Source: Microtetraspora malaysiensis (lineage in GTDB: Bacteria; Actinomycetota; Actinomycetes; Streptosporangiales; Streptosporangiaceae). Taken from it: DNA of 64,000 bases. The notes under the pieces are model-generated. The model was not told the DNA's origin and made no database searches. It saw only the letters and a program-made list of their open reading frames with translations. Position numbers and translations under genes: made by a program. Shown here piece by piece: positions 40,804-50,095 of the stretch (position 1 is the first letter of the stretch; every line of letters starts with the position of its first letter). Where the stretch lies: the NCBI RefSeq assembly GCF_001528665.1, contig NZ_BBYJ01000004.1:436472-500471 (forward strand). Reading direction: 5' to 3'.

Positions 40804-41147
40804 GTCCACCGGAACGCCCCCTCCCGCCAGGCGTAGCCGACGCCGACCATGAGCAGGACCAGGAACGCGAACATCTCCGCGAGCGCGCTCGCGCCCACCT
40901 CGGCGACCACGACCGCCCACGGGTACATGAAGATCATCTCCATGTCGAAGGCGAGGAAGAGCAGCGTGACGGGGTACCACCGGACGTGGTACCGCGACAC
41001 CGCGTGCTCGCGCGGGGCGGCGCCGGAGAGGAACGGCCCCGCCTCCAGCGTGCCGGGCAGGCGGGTGGCCGCCGCGACGGCGTGGACGCCGCAGAGGGCC
41101 CCGGTCAGCAGGATGACCAGGGCCACCACTCCGGTCCACCCGCCCAC
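40800..41147 (-). CDS. nuoA: NADH-quinone oxidoreductase subunit A-like
   Basis: Protein of 115 aa, GTG at 41147 (first gene of the operon; weak GGGGGCGAC upstream). Three helices with the NuoA hallmark YHVRWYPVTLLFLAFDMEMIFMYPWAVVV (FxxFDxExxFLxPWA), including the Asp/Glu pair in TM2. The usual cysteine of the TM1-2 loop (YECG) is replaced by REHAVSRYH. Membrane subunit near the quinone chamber in complex I. Confidence 0.92.
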   Translation of the reverse strand: MGGWTGVVALVILLTGALCGVHAVAAATRLPGTLEAGPFLSGAAPREHAVSRYHVRWYPVTLLFLAFDMEMIFMYPWAVVVAEVGASALAEMFAFLVLLMVGVGYAWREGAFRWT

Positions 41148-41219
41148 GTCGCCCCCAGGAGTCGCGTCATGACCCCCAGGTTCCCCGCGAAGCGGCGACC
41201 AGTCCTGCGAAACCGGGTC

Positions 41220-43880
41220 TTATGCCACCCGCCGCGAAACCCTTACCCGCGTACGGGCGAACAGCCCGGCCACCAGGGCGGCCAGCAGGGGCAGGCCCAC
41301 CGCCACGGCGACGAACTGCGCCCACGGCACGGCCAGCACGAGTCCCGGATCCGGGAAGCGATACCCGTTGGGCGCCACGTCAGGAGGCATCCCGAGGACA
41401 TTGAACGCCAGCTGCGCGGACTCGACGGCGGCGAGCCCCAACCCCGCCAGCAGCCCGATAGGCACGCCGAGACCGGCGATGAAGGCCGCCTGTCCCGCGA
41501 CCACCGCCCGGCGGGTGCGCGGCCGTGCTCCCAGGGCGGTGAGCGTCTCCATGTCTCCGCGGGAGTCGGCCGCCGCGAGAGCCGTCGCGCTGAACGTCGC
41601 GGCGAGCGCGATCAGCGCGGCCGCGATGATGAACGGGTGAGGCCCATGCTGTTCCTGGATATCCGGGGCGCGCTCGGCCGCGACCGCGACCTTCGCCGTC
41701 ACCGCCCGCACCGGCCCGTCCAGCCGCCGCACCTCGGCCGGCATCAGCCGCCTGACCTGGGGATCGACGAGGAGGTGGGTGAGCCGCACCGCGTACCCGC
41801 GTGAGGTGAACGCGGACACCGGAGCCACTCCGGCGGCCGTCGCGGGGCCGTCGACCCGCACGAACGTCGCGGGCAGGGACACCCGGGCCGGCTCCGCGTC
41901 CGTGGTCCCGCGCTGCGGCGGCAGGGTGAGCGCGACCTCGCCGTTCCGCACGCCCGCCTGGTTGAAGACGACGGCCCGGCCCGCGGCCAGCGCCGCCTCC
42001 GCCGCCGGGTCCGTACGGCCCAGCACGTAGCGGAGCAGATCCGGTCCGCCCAGGGGCAGTCCGTCCCACGCGTTGTACACCCTGCATCCGTCGCATCCCC
42101 GCTCCAGCAGATCAGGACGGAGCGGCTCCCCCTTCGCGTCGACGGGGGTGAAGGCCTCGATCAGCGGCACGCCGGGCAACGTCTTCGCCGTGATGCCCCG
42201 GATCGTCCGCCAGGACTCCTCGGTGACCTCGGCCCCGTAGATCGCGGTCGTCCCCTGCGTGTACGGGCCCCGATAGCGCTGCTCGTTCCGGGCAGCGCTG
42301 CTGTCCCACGAGACCACGATCATGCCGAACGTGGCCGCCGCCGCCATGACCGCCACGACGGCCGGGGCGGTGCGTCCGCGGTTGCGGACACCGTCGCGTA
42401 CGGCCAGCCGGAGCGGCAGCGGCAGCCGCCCGGCGAGCGGACCGATCCGCCTGATCAGCCACGGCATGATCATCACCAGGCCGAGCTGACCGAGCAGCGC
42501 CCCGGCGATGAAGGCGTCCAGCCGCCCGCTCAACGCGGCGTACGCGAGGACCGCGACGCCCAGCACGGCGACGAGCGTCCCCAGCAGCGGTCGCCCGGCA
42601 CGATCGCGCCGGGTGTCCCGCCGCCCGGCGAGGGCCGCGGCCACGTCCCAGCGCGCCGCCTGTACGGCGGGCACGATCGCGGCGGTCAGCCCGCTCAGCG
42701 TGCCGAGCGCGACGATGACGGCGACCAGCCCGACCGGAACGTCGAACGGCCCAAGCTCCCCATCGGGCCACTGGCCGGCCGCGGAGACGATGACACGGGC
42801 GACGCCCACCCCCAGGACCGCCCCGAGCACGGAGGCGCCCGCGCCGAGGACCAGGCCGTCGGAGATCACGATGAGCTTCAGGTGGCGGGCCGAGCCGCCC
42901 TGGGCGGCGATCAGTGCCAGCTCCCTGCGCCGCCGGCGCAGCCCGACCGCGAAGGCCGGCCCGGCGAGGAGGACGACCTGGGTCACGAGAACCGCGGCGA
43001 CCAGCGTCTCATTCCAGCTCAGGGAGCCCCCAAGATCGCCCTGCCCGTCCGCGCTCGCCGGAGGATCGTCGAGCACGGCCCGCGACAGCACGGTGAGCCC
43101 CTTGTCGTTCGCCTGCCGCACCCGATCCCACGTCACCGGCTGCCGCGTTTCGATCAACCAGCGGCTCTGGTGGGAAACGCCGTCCAGCAGCGCGCCGGGC
43201 AGGGTGATGATCTGCCGGACGTTGTGACTGACCTTGGGCGGGGACGCCCGCACGACACCGACCACCCGTTTGGCGATGCCGTCCCTGGTCACACGCAGGA
43301 CGTTCCCCACGGGCACGCCGACGACGTCGCTCACCGCGACCTCGTCCTCCGCCTGCGGGAACCGGCCGTCCAGCAGGTGGAACCTGCTCGTGGTGACGGG
43401 ATCGCGGGCGTCCGCCTCCCAGATCACGGCGTCCCGGTAGCCGTCACGCTCCTGATACTCCCCGTATCCCTCGAAGGACCGGATCACGCGGGCGCCGGGA
43501 CCGATCGCCGCCTCGATCTCGGCTTTCGCCATGGGAGGCCGGGGCGTGCCAGGGAGCTCCCTGAACAGTCCCGGTCGCTCGGCGTTCTGCCTGATGGGGC
43601 CGACCAGCTTGGTGTCGGTCACCAGCGCGGCGGCGGAGCCCAGCTCCCAGCGGAGCCGCTCGCGCGGATCAAGCTCGCTGGTCAACGTGTATACGGCGGC
43701 GGCGGTGATGGCGAGCACGGGCAGCCCGATCATGACCAGGATGAGGAGGCTGCGACCCTTGGCCCGCCACATGTCGCGGCGGGAGATCCGCAGGGCGGCG
43801 CGGACGGCGCTCATGCCGCCTCCCCACCCGTGACCGGGACGGGGGCGACGCTCTCGGGGCACGTCGGACAGACGGCTCAT
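41220..43880 (-). CDS. FtsX-family ABC transporter permease (MacB-like, duplicated)
   Basis: Protein of 886 aa, ATG at 43880 overlapping the ATPase stop (ATGA). One N-terminal helix (GRSLLILVMIGLPVLAITAAAVYTL), a large extracytoplasmic domain, three helices (about 290-450), a second helix and outer domain, and three final FtsX helices (FIIAAALIALAATFSATALAAADSR onward). The second outer domain has a CDGC pair that could form a disulfide. Such two-module permeases with LolD-type ATPases export lipids, lantibiotics or peptides, or relay mechanical signals. The companion PadR gene suggests drug induction. Substrate unknown. Confidence 0.88.
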   Translation of the reverse strand: MSRLSDVPRERRPRPGHGWGGGMSAVRAALRISRRDMWRAKGRSLLILVMIGLPVLAITAAAVYTLTSELDPRERLRWELGSAAALVTDTKLVGPIRQNAERPGLFRELPGTPRPPMAKAEIEAAIGPGARVIRSFEGYGEYQERDGYRDAVIWEADARDPVTTSRFHLLDGRFPQAEDEVAVSDVVGVPVGNVLRVTRDGIAKRVVGVVRASPPKVSHNVRQIITLPGALLDGVSHQSRWLIETRQPVTWDRVRQANDKGLTVLSRAVLDDPPASADGQGDLGGSLSWNETLVAAVLVTQVVLLAGPAFAVGLRRRRRELALIAAQGGSARHLKLIVISDGLVLGAGASVLGAVLGVGVARVIVSAAGQWPDGELGPFDVPVGLVAVIVALGTLSGLTAAIVPAVQAARWDVAAALAGRRDTRRDRAGRPLLGTLVAVLGVAVLAYAALSGRLDAFIAGALLGQLGLVMIMPWLIRRIGPLAGRLPLPLRLAVRDGVRNRGRTAPAVVAVMAAAATFGMIVVSWDSSAARNEQRYRGPYTQGTTAIYGAEVTEESWRTIRGITAKTLPGVPLIEAFTPVDAKGEPLRPDLLERGCDGCRVYNAWDGLPLGGPDLLRYVLGRTDPAAEAALAAGRAVVFNQAGVRNGEVALTLPPQRGTTDAEPARVSLPATFVRVDGPATAAGVAPVSAFTSRGYAVRLTHLLVDPQVRRLMPAEVRRLDGPVRAVTAKVAVAAERAPDIQEQHGPHPFIIAAALIALAATFSATALAAADSRGDMETLTALGARPRTRRAVVAGQAAFIAGLGVPIGLLAGLGLAAVESAQLAFNVLGMPPDVAPNGYRFPDPGLVLAVPWAQFVAVAVGLPLLAALVAGLFARTRVRVSRRVA

Positions 43881-44611
43881 CGGGCGCTCACCAGCCCCGC
43901 CTCGGCCGCGTCCGCGATCTCCCCGTCCTTCAGGAACACCACCCGGTCGGCCCAGGCGGCGTACCTGGGCTCGTGGGTGACGACGAGGACGGCGGCTCCG
44001 GCGTCCGCCCGGCCCCGGAGAATCCCCAGGATCTCGTCACCCACGAGGGTGTCCACCGCGCCGGTCGGCTCGTCGGCGAGGAGCAGCCGCCGCTCGCCCA
44101 CCAGCGCCCGGGCGATCGCCACCCGCTGCCGCTGGCCGCCCGACATCTCCTCGGGGAAGCGGTCGGCCAGGTCGGCCGCGCCGAGCTCCTCCAGCGCGGC
44201 GAGCGCCTCCTGACGCGCCCGCGCCGTACGGACGCCGTCCAACTCGCGCGGGAGCATGACGTTCTCGGCGGCGGTCAGCGACGGGATGAGGTTGAGGTCC
44301 TGGAACACGTATCCGACCCGCCGCCGGCGCAGCGCGGCGAGGTCGGCGGCGGACAGCCCGGACAGCGCGACGCCCTCGACCTCGACCTCCCCGGACGTGG
44401 TCCGGTCGAGGCCGCCGGCGAGGTTGAGCAGGGTGGACTTGCCCGACCCGGAGGGGCCCATCACCGCGACCAGCTCTCCCGCCGCCACGTCGAGGCTCAC
44501 CCCCTTCAGCGCGCGTACGGCCCCCGCTCCGTCGCCGTGCTGCCGGGTGACCTCGACGAGCCGCGCGACGACGTCGGCGGAAGCGTCGGGGTCTGGATCA
44601 CGTGAAGTCAT
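43877..44611 (-). CDS. ABC transporter ATP-binding protein (LolD/MacB type)
   Basis: Protein of 244 aa, ATG at 44611 overlapping the padR stop (ATGA). Walker A GPSGSGKST near residue 52, Q-loop VFQDLNLIPSLTAAENVMLP, signature MSGGQRQRVAIARAL, Walker B LLLADEPTGAVDT, H-loop VVTHEPRYA. The VFQDxNLIPxLTAxENV pattern is typical of the MacB/LolD class that works with FtsX permeases. It energises the 886-aa permease encoded next. Confidence 0.95.
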   Translation of the reverse strand: MTSRDPDPDASADVVARLVEVTRQHGDGAGAVRALKGVSLDVAAGELVAVMGPSGSGKSTLLNLAGGLDRTTSGEVEVEGVALSGLSAADLAALRRRRVGYVFQDLNLIPSLTAAENVMLPRELDGVRTARARQEALAALEELGAADLADRFPEEMSGGQRQRVAIARALVGERRLLLADEPTGAVDTLVGDEILGILRGRADAGAAVLVVTHEPRYAAWADRVVFLKDGEIADAAEAGLVSAR

Positions 44612-45123
44612 GCGCCCTCCTTGGGGGATGCGGCGAGGACGGCCTCGCAGTGCGCGAGCCAGCGCTGCTCGGCCTCCGCCTGGAAGATCATCGAGTCGAG
44701 GACGAGCCGCTGGGCGACGCCCGCGCCGCGCTTGGCCCGGGTGAGCTCCTGCAGGGTTCGCATGGTCGCGGAGCGCTGGGCCTGCACGACCCGCGCGACG
44801 TCGACCCCGGGAGCGGTCATCGCCATGGCCAGCTTGATGACCAGTTCGTCGCGCGGCCGGTCGGCCTGGCGGACGGGCGTGGCGAACCACCGTTCCAGGT
44901 CCGCCCGGCCCTTGTCGGTGATGCTGTAGACCACGCGGCCCTGCTCGTCCTGTTCGCCCGGGGCGACCAGCCCGTCCCGTTCCATCCGCGACAGCGTCGT
45001 ATAGACCTGGCCGATGTTGAGCGGCCAGGTCGCCCCTGTGGACGCCTCGAACTCCGCGCGGAGCTGGTACCCGTACCGAGGCCCCTGGGTGAGCAGCGCC
45101 AGGAGGCCGTGCCGGATCGTCAT
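44608..45123 (-). CDS. PadR-family transcriptional regulator
   Basis: Protein of 171 aa, ATG at 45123. Winged helix at residues 1-80: HGLLALLTQGPRYGYQLRAEFEA, NIGQVYTTLSRMERDGLV, GRVVYSITDKGRADLERW. The C-terminal helical PadR domain is full length. First gene of the PadR-ATPase-permease operon. The start codon is adjacent to a perfect 28-bp palindrome lying over the likely promoter, strong evidence for autorepression of the whole operon. Confidence 0.93.
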   Translation of the reverse strand: MTIRHGLLALLTQGPRYGYQLRAEFEASTGATWPLNIGQVYTTLSRMERDGLVAPGEQDEQGRVVYSITDKGRADLERWFATPVRQADRPRDELVIKLAMAMTAPGVDVARVVQAQRSATMRTLQELTRAKRGAGVAQRLVLDSMIFQAEAEQRWLAHCEAVLAASPKEGA

Positions 45124-45151
45124 GCATACTGAGTATGCATACTCAGTATGC
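45124..45151. promoter_or_regulatory. Perfect 28-bp palindrome, PadR operator and promoter
   Basis: GCATACTGAGTATG followed by its exact complement CATACTCAGTATGC, ending one base before the padR ATG. On the minus strand -35 TTGTCA (45160-45155), a 17-bp spacer and -10 CATACT overlap it, with 8 nt to the ATG. The mRNA is therefore probably leaderless and blocked when PadR binds. Confidence 0.85.
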
Positions 45152-45344
45152 GTTTGACAACCCGACTTTCACCGGGAAGCGGGATCGGTCCACACGCCAG
45201 TGACCAGCGGAAATCCGGACCAAAGCGACTAGTTACGCGCTACGCCAGAAATTACGAAGACCATCGTTTATCGGTCATCGCACCCTCAAGGGCGTCCATA
45301 ATGCTGCTTCCATCCAGGTCGTAACCCCCAACACTGGAGGAACC

Positions 45345-46139
45345 GTGCGAAAGACCGCCCTGGCCATCGTGGGCCTCGGAAGCGTGGCGGCGGTCGGGCT
45401 GACCGCCGCCCCCGCCGGCGCGACGGCCACGCGCGCCGACTGCCGCGTCGCCGCCGACACGCCGCGACTCACCCCGAACGGGCAGATCCGGGCGGCGGCG
45501 ACGCGCACCGGCTGCGCCGAGCGGACCCGGGTCCGCGTCCGGATCGTCAAGGTGCTGCCGGGCCCGGACCGGACGGTGAAGAGCGGCTCCACATCCGTCC
45601 GCAACGGCCGGCTCACGATCGGCCTCGCCTGCGCCCCCGGCACGTACGTCACGGTCGTCACGGACGGCCGGGGCCACCTCGCCAAGTCCCGGATGGCCCG
45701 CCTGACCTGCGGCGCGCCCGATCCCGACGGCGCCAAGGGCTCCGGCGGCTCCACCGTGGGGACCGCGCTCGAGAACGAGGTCGTACGGCTGACCAACGCG
45801 GAGCGGGCCAAGGCCGGCTGCGGCCCGCTCACGCACGACGCCCGGCTGCGCGGCGCGGCCTACGCGCACTCGGCGGACATGTCGGCGAAGAGCTACTTCA
45901 GCCACACCTCGCAGGACGGCCGCGACTTCGGCCGGCGCATCAAGGCGTCCGGCTTCGCCTTCACCGCGGCGGCGGAGAACATCGCCAAGGGCTACTCGAC
46001 CGCCGCCGCGGTGGTGAAGGGCTGGATGGACAGCCCGGGGCATCGGACGAACATGCTGAACTGCGCCTACACCCACATCGGCGTGGGCCAGGCGGCGGCG
46101 GGCGGGCCGTACTGGACGCAGGACTTCGCCCGGAGCTGA
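45345..46139 (+). CDS. Secreted CAP-domain (SCP/PR-1) protein
   Basis: Protein of 264 aa, GTG at 45345 after GGAGGAACC. Signal peptide RKTALAIVGLGSVAAVGLTAAPAGA, cleavage near ATA. Residues 30-125 form an unassigned Cys-containing beta domain. Residues about 140-264 are the CAP fold: LTNAERAKAGCGPLTHDARL, AYAHSADMSAKSYFSHTSQDG, AENIAKGYSTAAAVVKGWMDSPGHRTNMLN, THIGVG and YWTQDFA. The His/Glu cavity residues are kept. Bacterial CAP proteins bind lipids or wall fragments or act in spore coats; the role here is unclear. Confidence 0.93.
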   Translation: MRKTALAIVGLGSVAAVGLTAAPAGATATRADCRVAADTPRLTPNGQIRAAATRTGCAERTRVRVRIVKVLPGPDRTVKSGSTSVRNGRLTIGLACAPGTYVTVVTDGRGHLAKSRMARLTCGAPDPDGAKGSGGSTVGTALENEVVRLTNAERAKAGCGPLTHDARLRGAAYAHSADMSAKSYFSHTSQDGRDFGRRIKASGFAFTAAAENIAKGYSTAAAVVKGWMDSPGHRTNMLNCAYTHIGVGQAAAGGPYWTQDFARS

Positions 46140-46247
46140 CCGACCCCACCCGCCACCTTCCCATGATCGAACGGCAAGCTAATCCAAAAGGCCAGGAATG
46201 TGAGGGTCTGCTGGACACCCCATGTCCCCCCAGCGGATACTCCTGAC

Positions 46248-46790
46248 ATGAGCTCGTCCCACCCTCCGGTTCGCGCGTCCGATGGGGACCGCGAGCGTGC
46301 ACTCAGCGAGCTCCGCGACCGCGCCGCCGAGGGGCGGCTCTCCATGGAGACCTTCGTCGGGCGCGTCGACATGGCGCTGCGGGCGCGCAACAGGGGCGAG
46401 CTGGACGATCTCGTCTCCGACCTGCCCCAGCGGGGCCGCTGGCGCCGGCGCATCACCGAGGCGGTCTCCTCGGTGTCGGACCTCACCACCAGGATCGAGT
46501 CCGCCTGGCGCCGCCCCCGGCTGCCCCGGCTCGCCCTCCCCGCCGACAGCCGGGTCCGTTACCTCGTCGGCCGGGGCTCGGCCTGCGATCTGGTGCTGTC
46601 CGACGTGACGGTCTCGCGCATGCACGCGGAGCTGCGCCGCGCCGAGGACGACGCCTGGCTCCTGGTCGACCTGGGCTCACTCAACGGCACCCGGCTGAAC
46701 GGCTGGCGGCTCGTGGGCCCCGCGCAGGTGCGTCCGGGGGACGAGATCGCGTTCGGCGACTGCACGTTCCTGGTCTCCAGCTCCGCCTGA
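46248..46790 (+). CDS. DUF1707-FHA domain protein
   Basis: Protein of 180 aa. The ATG at 46248 lies 6 nt after GATACT, suggesting a leaderless mRNA. Residues 10-62 are DUF1707 (VRASDGDRERALSELRDRAAEGRLSMETFVGRVDMAL), an actinobacterial module often joined to membrane or FHA domains. Residues about 100-178 are a forkhead-associated domain with RYLVGRGSACDLVLSD, VSRMHAELR and LGSLNGTRLNG. It would bind phosphothreonine on a partner, usually a target of Ser/Thr kinases that control envelope growth. It lies next to a D,D-carboxypeptidase gene, but no kinase is nearby. Confidence 0.92.
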   Translation: MSSSHPPVRASDGDRERALSELRDRAAEGRLSMETFVGRVDMALRARNRGELDDLVSDLPQRGRWRRRITEAVSSVSDLTTRIESAWRRPRLPRLALPADSRVRYLVGRGSACDLVLSDVTVSRMHAELRRAEDDAWLLVDLGSLNGTRLNGWRLVGPAQVRPGDEIAFGDCTFLVSSSA

Positions 46791-46942
46791 CGCGCCCCGC
46801 TTCCAGCGCGCCCGCTTTCCGGGACGCTCAGTTCCAGAACGCTCGGCGCCGGGTCCGCCCCTGATATACGCATATTTCCGTATTGATGACGCTCGTTTGG
46901 TTCCTCATGATCACGGAAAGCCCCACTCAGTCTGGAGTGATC

Positions 46943-48475
46943 TTGCGCTTATCACGACGAACCTCGATCACGCTGACCTCACTGGTCCTGATCAGCGGCG
47001 TCGCGGGCTCAGGGATCCCCGCCCACGCGCTCGACCCCGCCCCCGGCGTCGCCGACCTGGTCCACGACATCGACGAGATCCTCAGCGACTCCCGGCTCAC
47101 GATGGCCCGCTCGGGCGTGGTCGTGCGCAGCGCCACCACCGGCGAGGACCTGTACACGCTCGACGGGGGCAAGCTGTTCGCCCCCGCCTCCAACACCAAG
47201 CTGCTCACCTCCTCGGCCGCGATGGAGACGCTCGGCCCGGACTACCGGTTCGGCACCCAGGTCCTGACCAAGGGCAAGGACATCTACCTCCGAGGCACCG
47301 GCGACCCGACCATGCTCGCCGCCGACTACGACGCGCTCGCCGCCAAGATCGCCGCGTCCGGGGTCAAGGTCGTCACCGGTCAACTGGTCGCCGACGACAC
47401 CTGGTTCGACGACGTACGCCTCGGCACGGACTGGGCGTGGGACGACGAGCCGTACTACTACTCGGCCCAGATATCGGCGCTGACGGCGTCCCCCGACACC
47501 GACTACGACGCGGGAACGGTCATCGTGTCGGTCAGCCCCGGCGCCGGCCCCGGCAAGCCGGCCAAGGTGACGACGAAGCCGGACACCGACTACGTGAAGA
47601 TCGTGAACAAGGCGGTGACCGGCGCCGACACCGACGTTCTCGTGGAGCGCGAGCACGGCGGGAACACCGTGGTGGTCACCGGAACCGTGTCCGAGCAGTA
47701 CGACGAGTGGGTGACGGTGTGGGACCCGACGCTCTACGCCGCCTCCCTCTTCCGTAAGGGGCTGGCCGCCCACGGCGTGCGCGTGATCGGCCCGACCGTC
47801 CACGGCGCGACCCCGGCCGGGGCCAAGACCGTGGCCGAGCACGAGTCCATGCCGCTCAGCCAGTTGCTGACCCCATTCATGAAGCTCAGCAACAACATGC
47901 ACGCCGAGATCCTGACCAAGGCGATGGGCCGCAAGGCCTCCGACGCGGGCACCTGGGCGGCCGGCCTCGACGTGACGGAGTCGTTCGCCAAGGCCAACGG
48001 CGTGCAGACGCTGCTCCTGCGGGACGGCTCCGGCCTGTCCAGGATGGACGGGCTCACCCCGTCGAGCCTCGCGTCGCTGCTCGTCTCGCTCAGGGACAAG
48101 CCGTGGTTCACGACCTGGTACGACGCGCTGCCCGTGGCCGGAGAGGCGGACCGGTTCGTCGGCGGGACCCTGCGCAGCCGCATGCGCGGCACACCCGCCG
48201 CCGGGAACGTCCACGCGAAGACGGGGTCGCTGACCGGCGTCACCTCGCTCTCCGGATACGTCACGAGCGCCGAGGGCGAACCGCTGGTCTTCTCGATCCT
48301 GACGAACGGCTATCTCTCCGGCGCGCCCCGCGACCTGGAGGACCGGATCGCGGTCCGGCTGGCCCAGTTCACCCGTGCCGCTCCCGTGGACGGGGCGGCA
48401 CCGACGCTGCGCGCGGAGACGGCGGCCCCGGACGACGGCCTCGAATGCTCCTGGCGCAAGCCGGTCCAGTGTTGA
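46943..48475 (+). CDS. dacB: D-alanyl-D-alanine carboxypeptidase/endopeptidase (S13, PBP4 type)
   Basis: Protein of 510 aa from the TTG at 46943, chosen because GGAG lies 7 nt upstream and the next residues make a normal signal peptide (RLSRRTSITLTSLVLISGVAG, cleavage near AHA). ATGs at 46883 and 46907 are possible longer starts. Active-site motifs: SxxK in PASNTKLLTS, SxN in KLSNNMHAE, and KTGSLTG. The inserted S13 domains with RGTGDPTM and DDTWFDD are present. It trims D-Ala from wall peptides and cuts cross-links outside the membrane. Confidence 0.93.
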   Translation: MRLSRRTSITLTSLVLISGVAGSGIPAHALDPAPGVADLVHDIDEILSDSRLTMARSGVVVRSATTGEDLYTLDGGKLFAPASNTKLLTSSAAMETLGPDYRFGTQVLTKGKDIYLRGTGDPTMLAADYDALAAKIAASGVKVVTGQLVADDTWFDDVRLGTDWAWDDEPYYYSAQISALTASPDTDYDAGTVIVSVSPGAGPGKPAKVTTKPDTDYVKIVNKAVTGADTDVLVEREHGGNTVVVTGTVSEQYDEWVTVWDPTLYAASLFRKGLAAHGVRVIGPTVHGATPAGAKTVAEHESMPLSQLLTPFMKLSNNMHAEILTKAMGRKASDAGTWAAGLDVTESFAKANGVQTLLLRDGSGLSRMDGLTPSSLASLLVSLRDKPWFTTWYDALPVAGEADRFVGGTLRSRMRGTPAAGNVHAKTGSLTGVTSLSGYVTSAEGEPLVFSILTNGYLSGAPRDLEDRIAVRLAQFTRAAPVDGAAPTLRAETAAPDDGLECSWRKPVQC

Positions 48476-48498
48476 GCCGTGCCCGACGCTGAAACGAG

Positions 48499-48532
48499 TC
48501 GGCGCCGCCCCCGGTGACGGGGACGGCGCCGA
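48499..48532 (-). terminator. Terminator of the ilvBNC operon
   Basis: TCGGCGCCG / CGGCGCCGA (9 bp) with an inner CCCCG/CGGGG stem, 15 bp past the ilvC stop and convergent with dacB. Confidence 0.85.
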
Positions 48533-48547
48533 TTCGCGTAATCCGGA

Positions 48548-49570
<1,023 letters not shown>

Positions 49571-50095
49571 CTATGCAGTGCGGTCCAGCGCACGGAGCGA
49601 GCGATCGGTGATGGAACGGGCACCACGGCCGATGGCCACCATGCCGGACTGCACGAGCTCCTTGATGCCGTACGGCTCAAGAACCCGCACGAAGGCCTCC
49701 AGCTTGTCCAACGTGCCGGTGACCTCGATGGTCACCGCGTCCGGCGCGACGTCGACACATCGCGCGCGGAACAGGTTGACCAGTTCCAGGACGTGGGACC
49801 GACTGTCCGCGTCGGTCCGCACCTTGATCAGCATCAGCTCGCGCTGCACCGACTGCACGGTGTCCAGCTCCACGATCTTTAGGACGTTCACCAGCTTGTT
49901 GAGCTGCTTGGTGACCTGCTCCAGCGGGAGTTCTTCCACGCTGACCACGATGGTCATCCGGGAGATGTCGTCGTGCTCTGTCGGCCCGACGGCAAGCGAG
50001 TCGATGTTGAAGCCTCGCCGGGAGAACAGGCTGGCGACCCGCGCCAGCACGCCGGGCTTGTTCTCGACCAGCACCGACAGCGTGTGCGTGCTCAT
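49571..50095 (-). CDS. ilvN: Acetolactate synthase small (regulatory) subunit
   Basis: Protein of 174 aa. The ATG at 50095 overlaps the ilvB stop by one base (TGATG). The N-terminal ACT domain THTLSVLVENKPGVLARVASLFSRRGFNIDSL is followed by the ALS_ss C-terminal domain (ELMLIKV, EVTGTLDKLEAFVRVL, GMVAIGRG). It binds valine as a dimer and confers feedback inhibition and full activity on IlvB. Cotranscribed with ilvB and ilvC. Confidence 0.97.
   Translation of the reverse strand: MSTHTLSVLVENKPGVLARVASLFSRRGFNIDSLAVGPTEHDDISRMTIVVSVEELPLEQVTKQLNKLVNVLKIVELDTVQSVQRELMLIKVRTDADSRSHVLELVNLFRARCVDVAPDAVTIEVTGTLDKLEAFVRVLEPYGIKELVQSGMVAIGRGARSITDRSLRALDRTA

Noticed and set aside
39452..41139. Extension of the NuoB/NuoD-like frame upstream of 40803
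   Set aside because: The extra N-terminal part lies out of frame over nuoA and is Arg/Pro low complexity. The GTG overlapping the nuoA stop is a normal coupled start.
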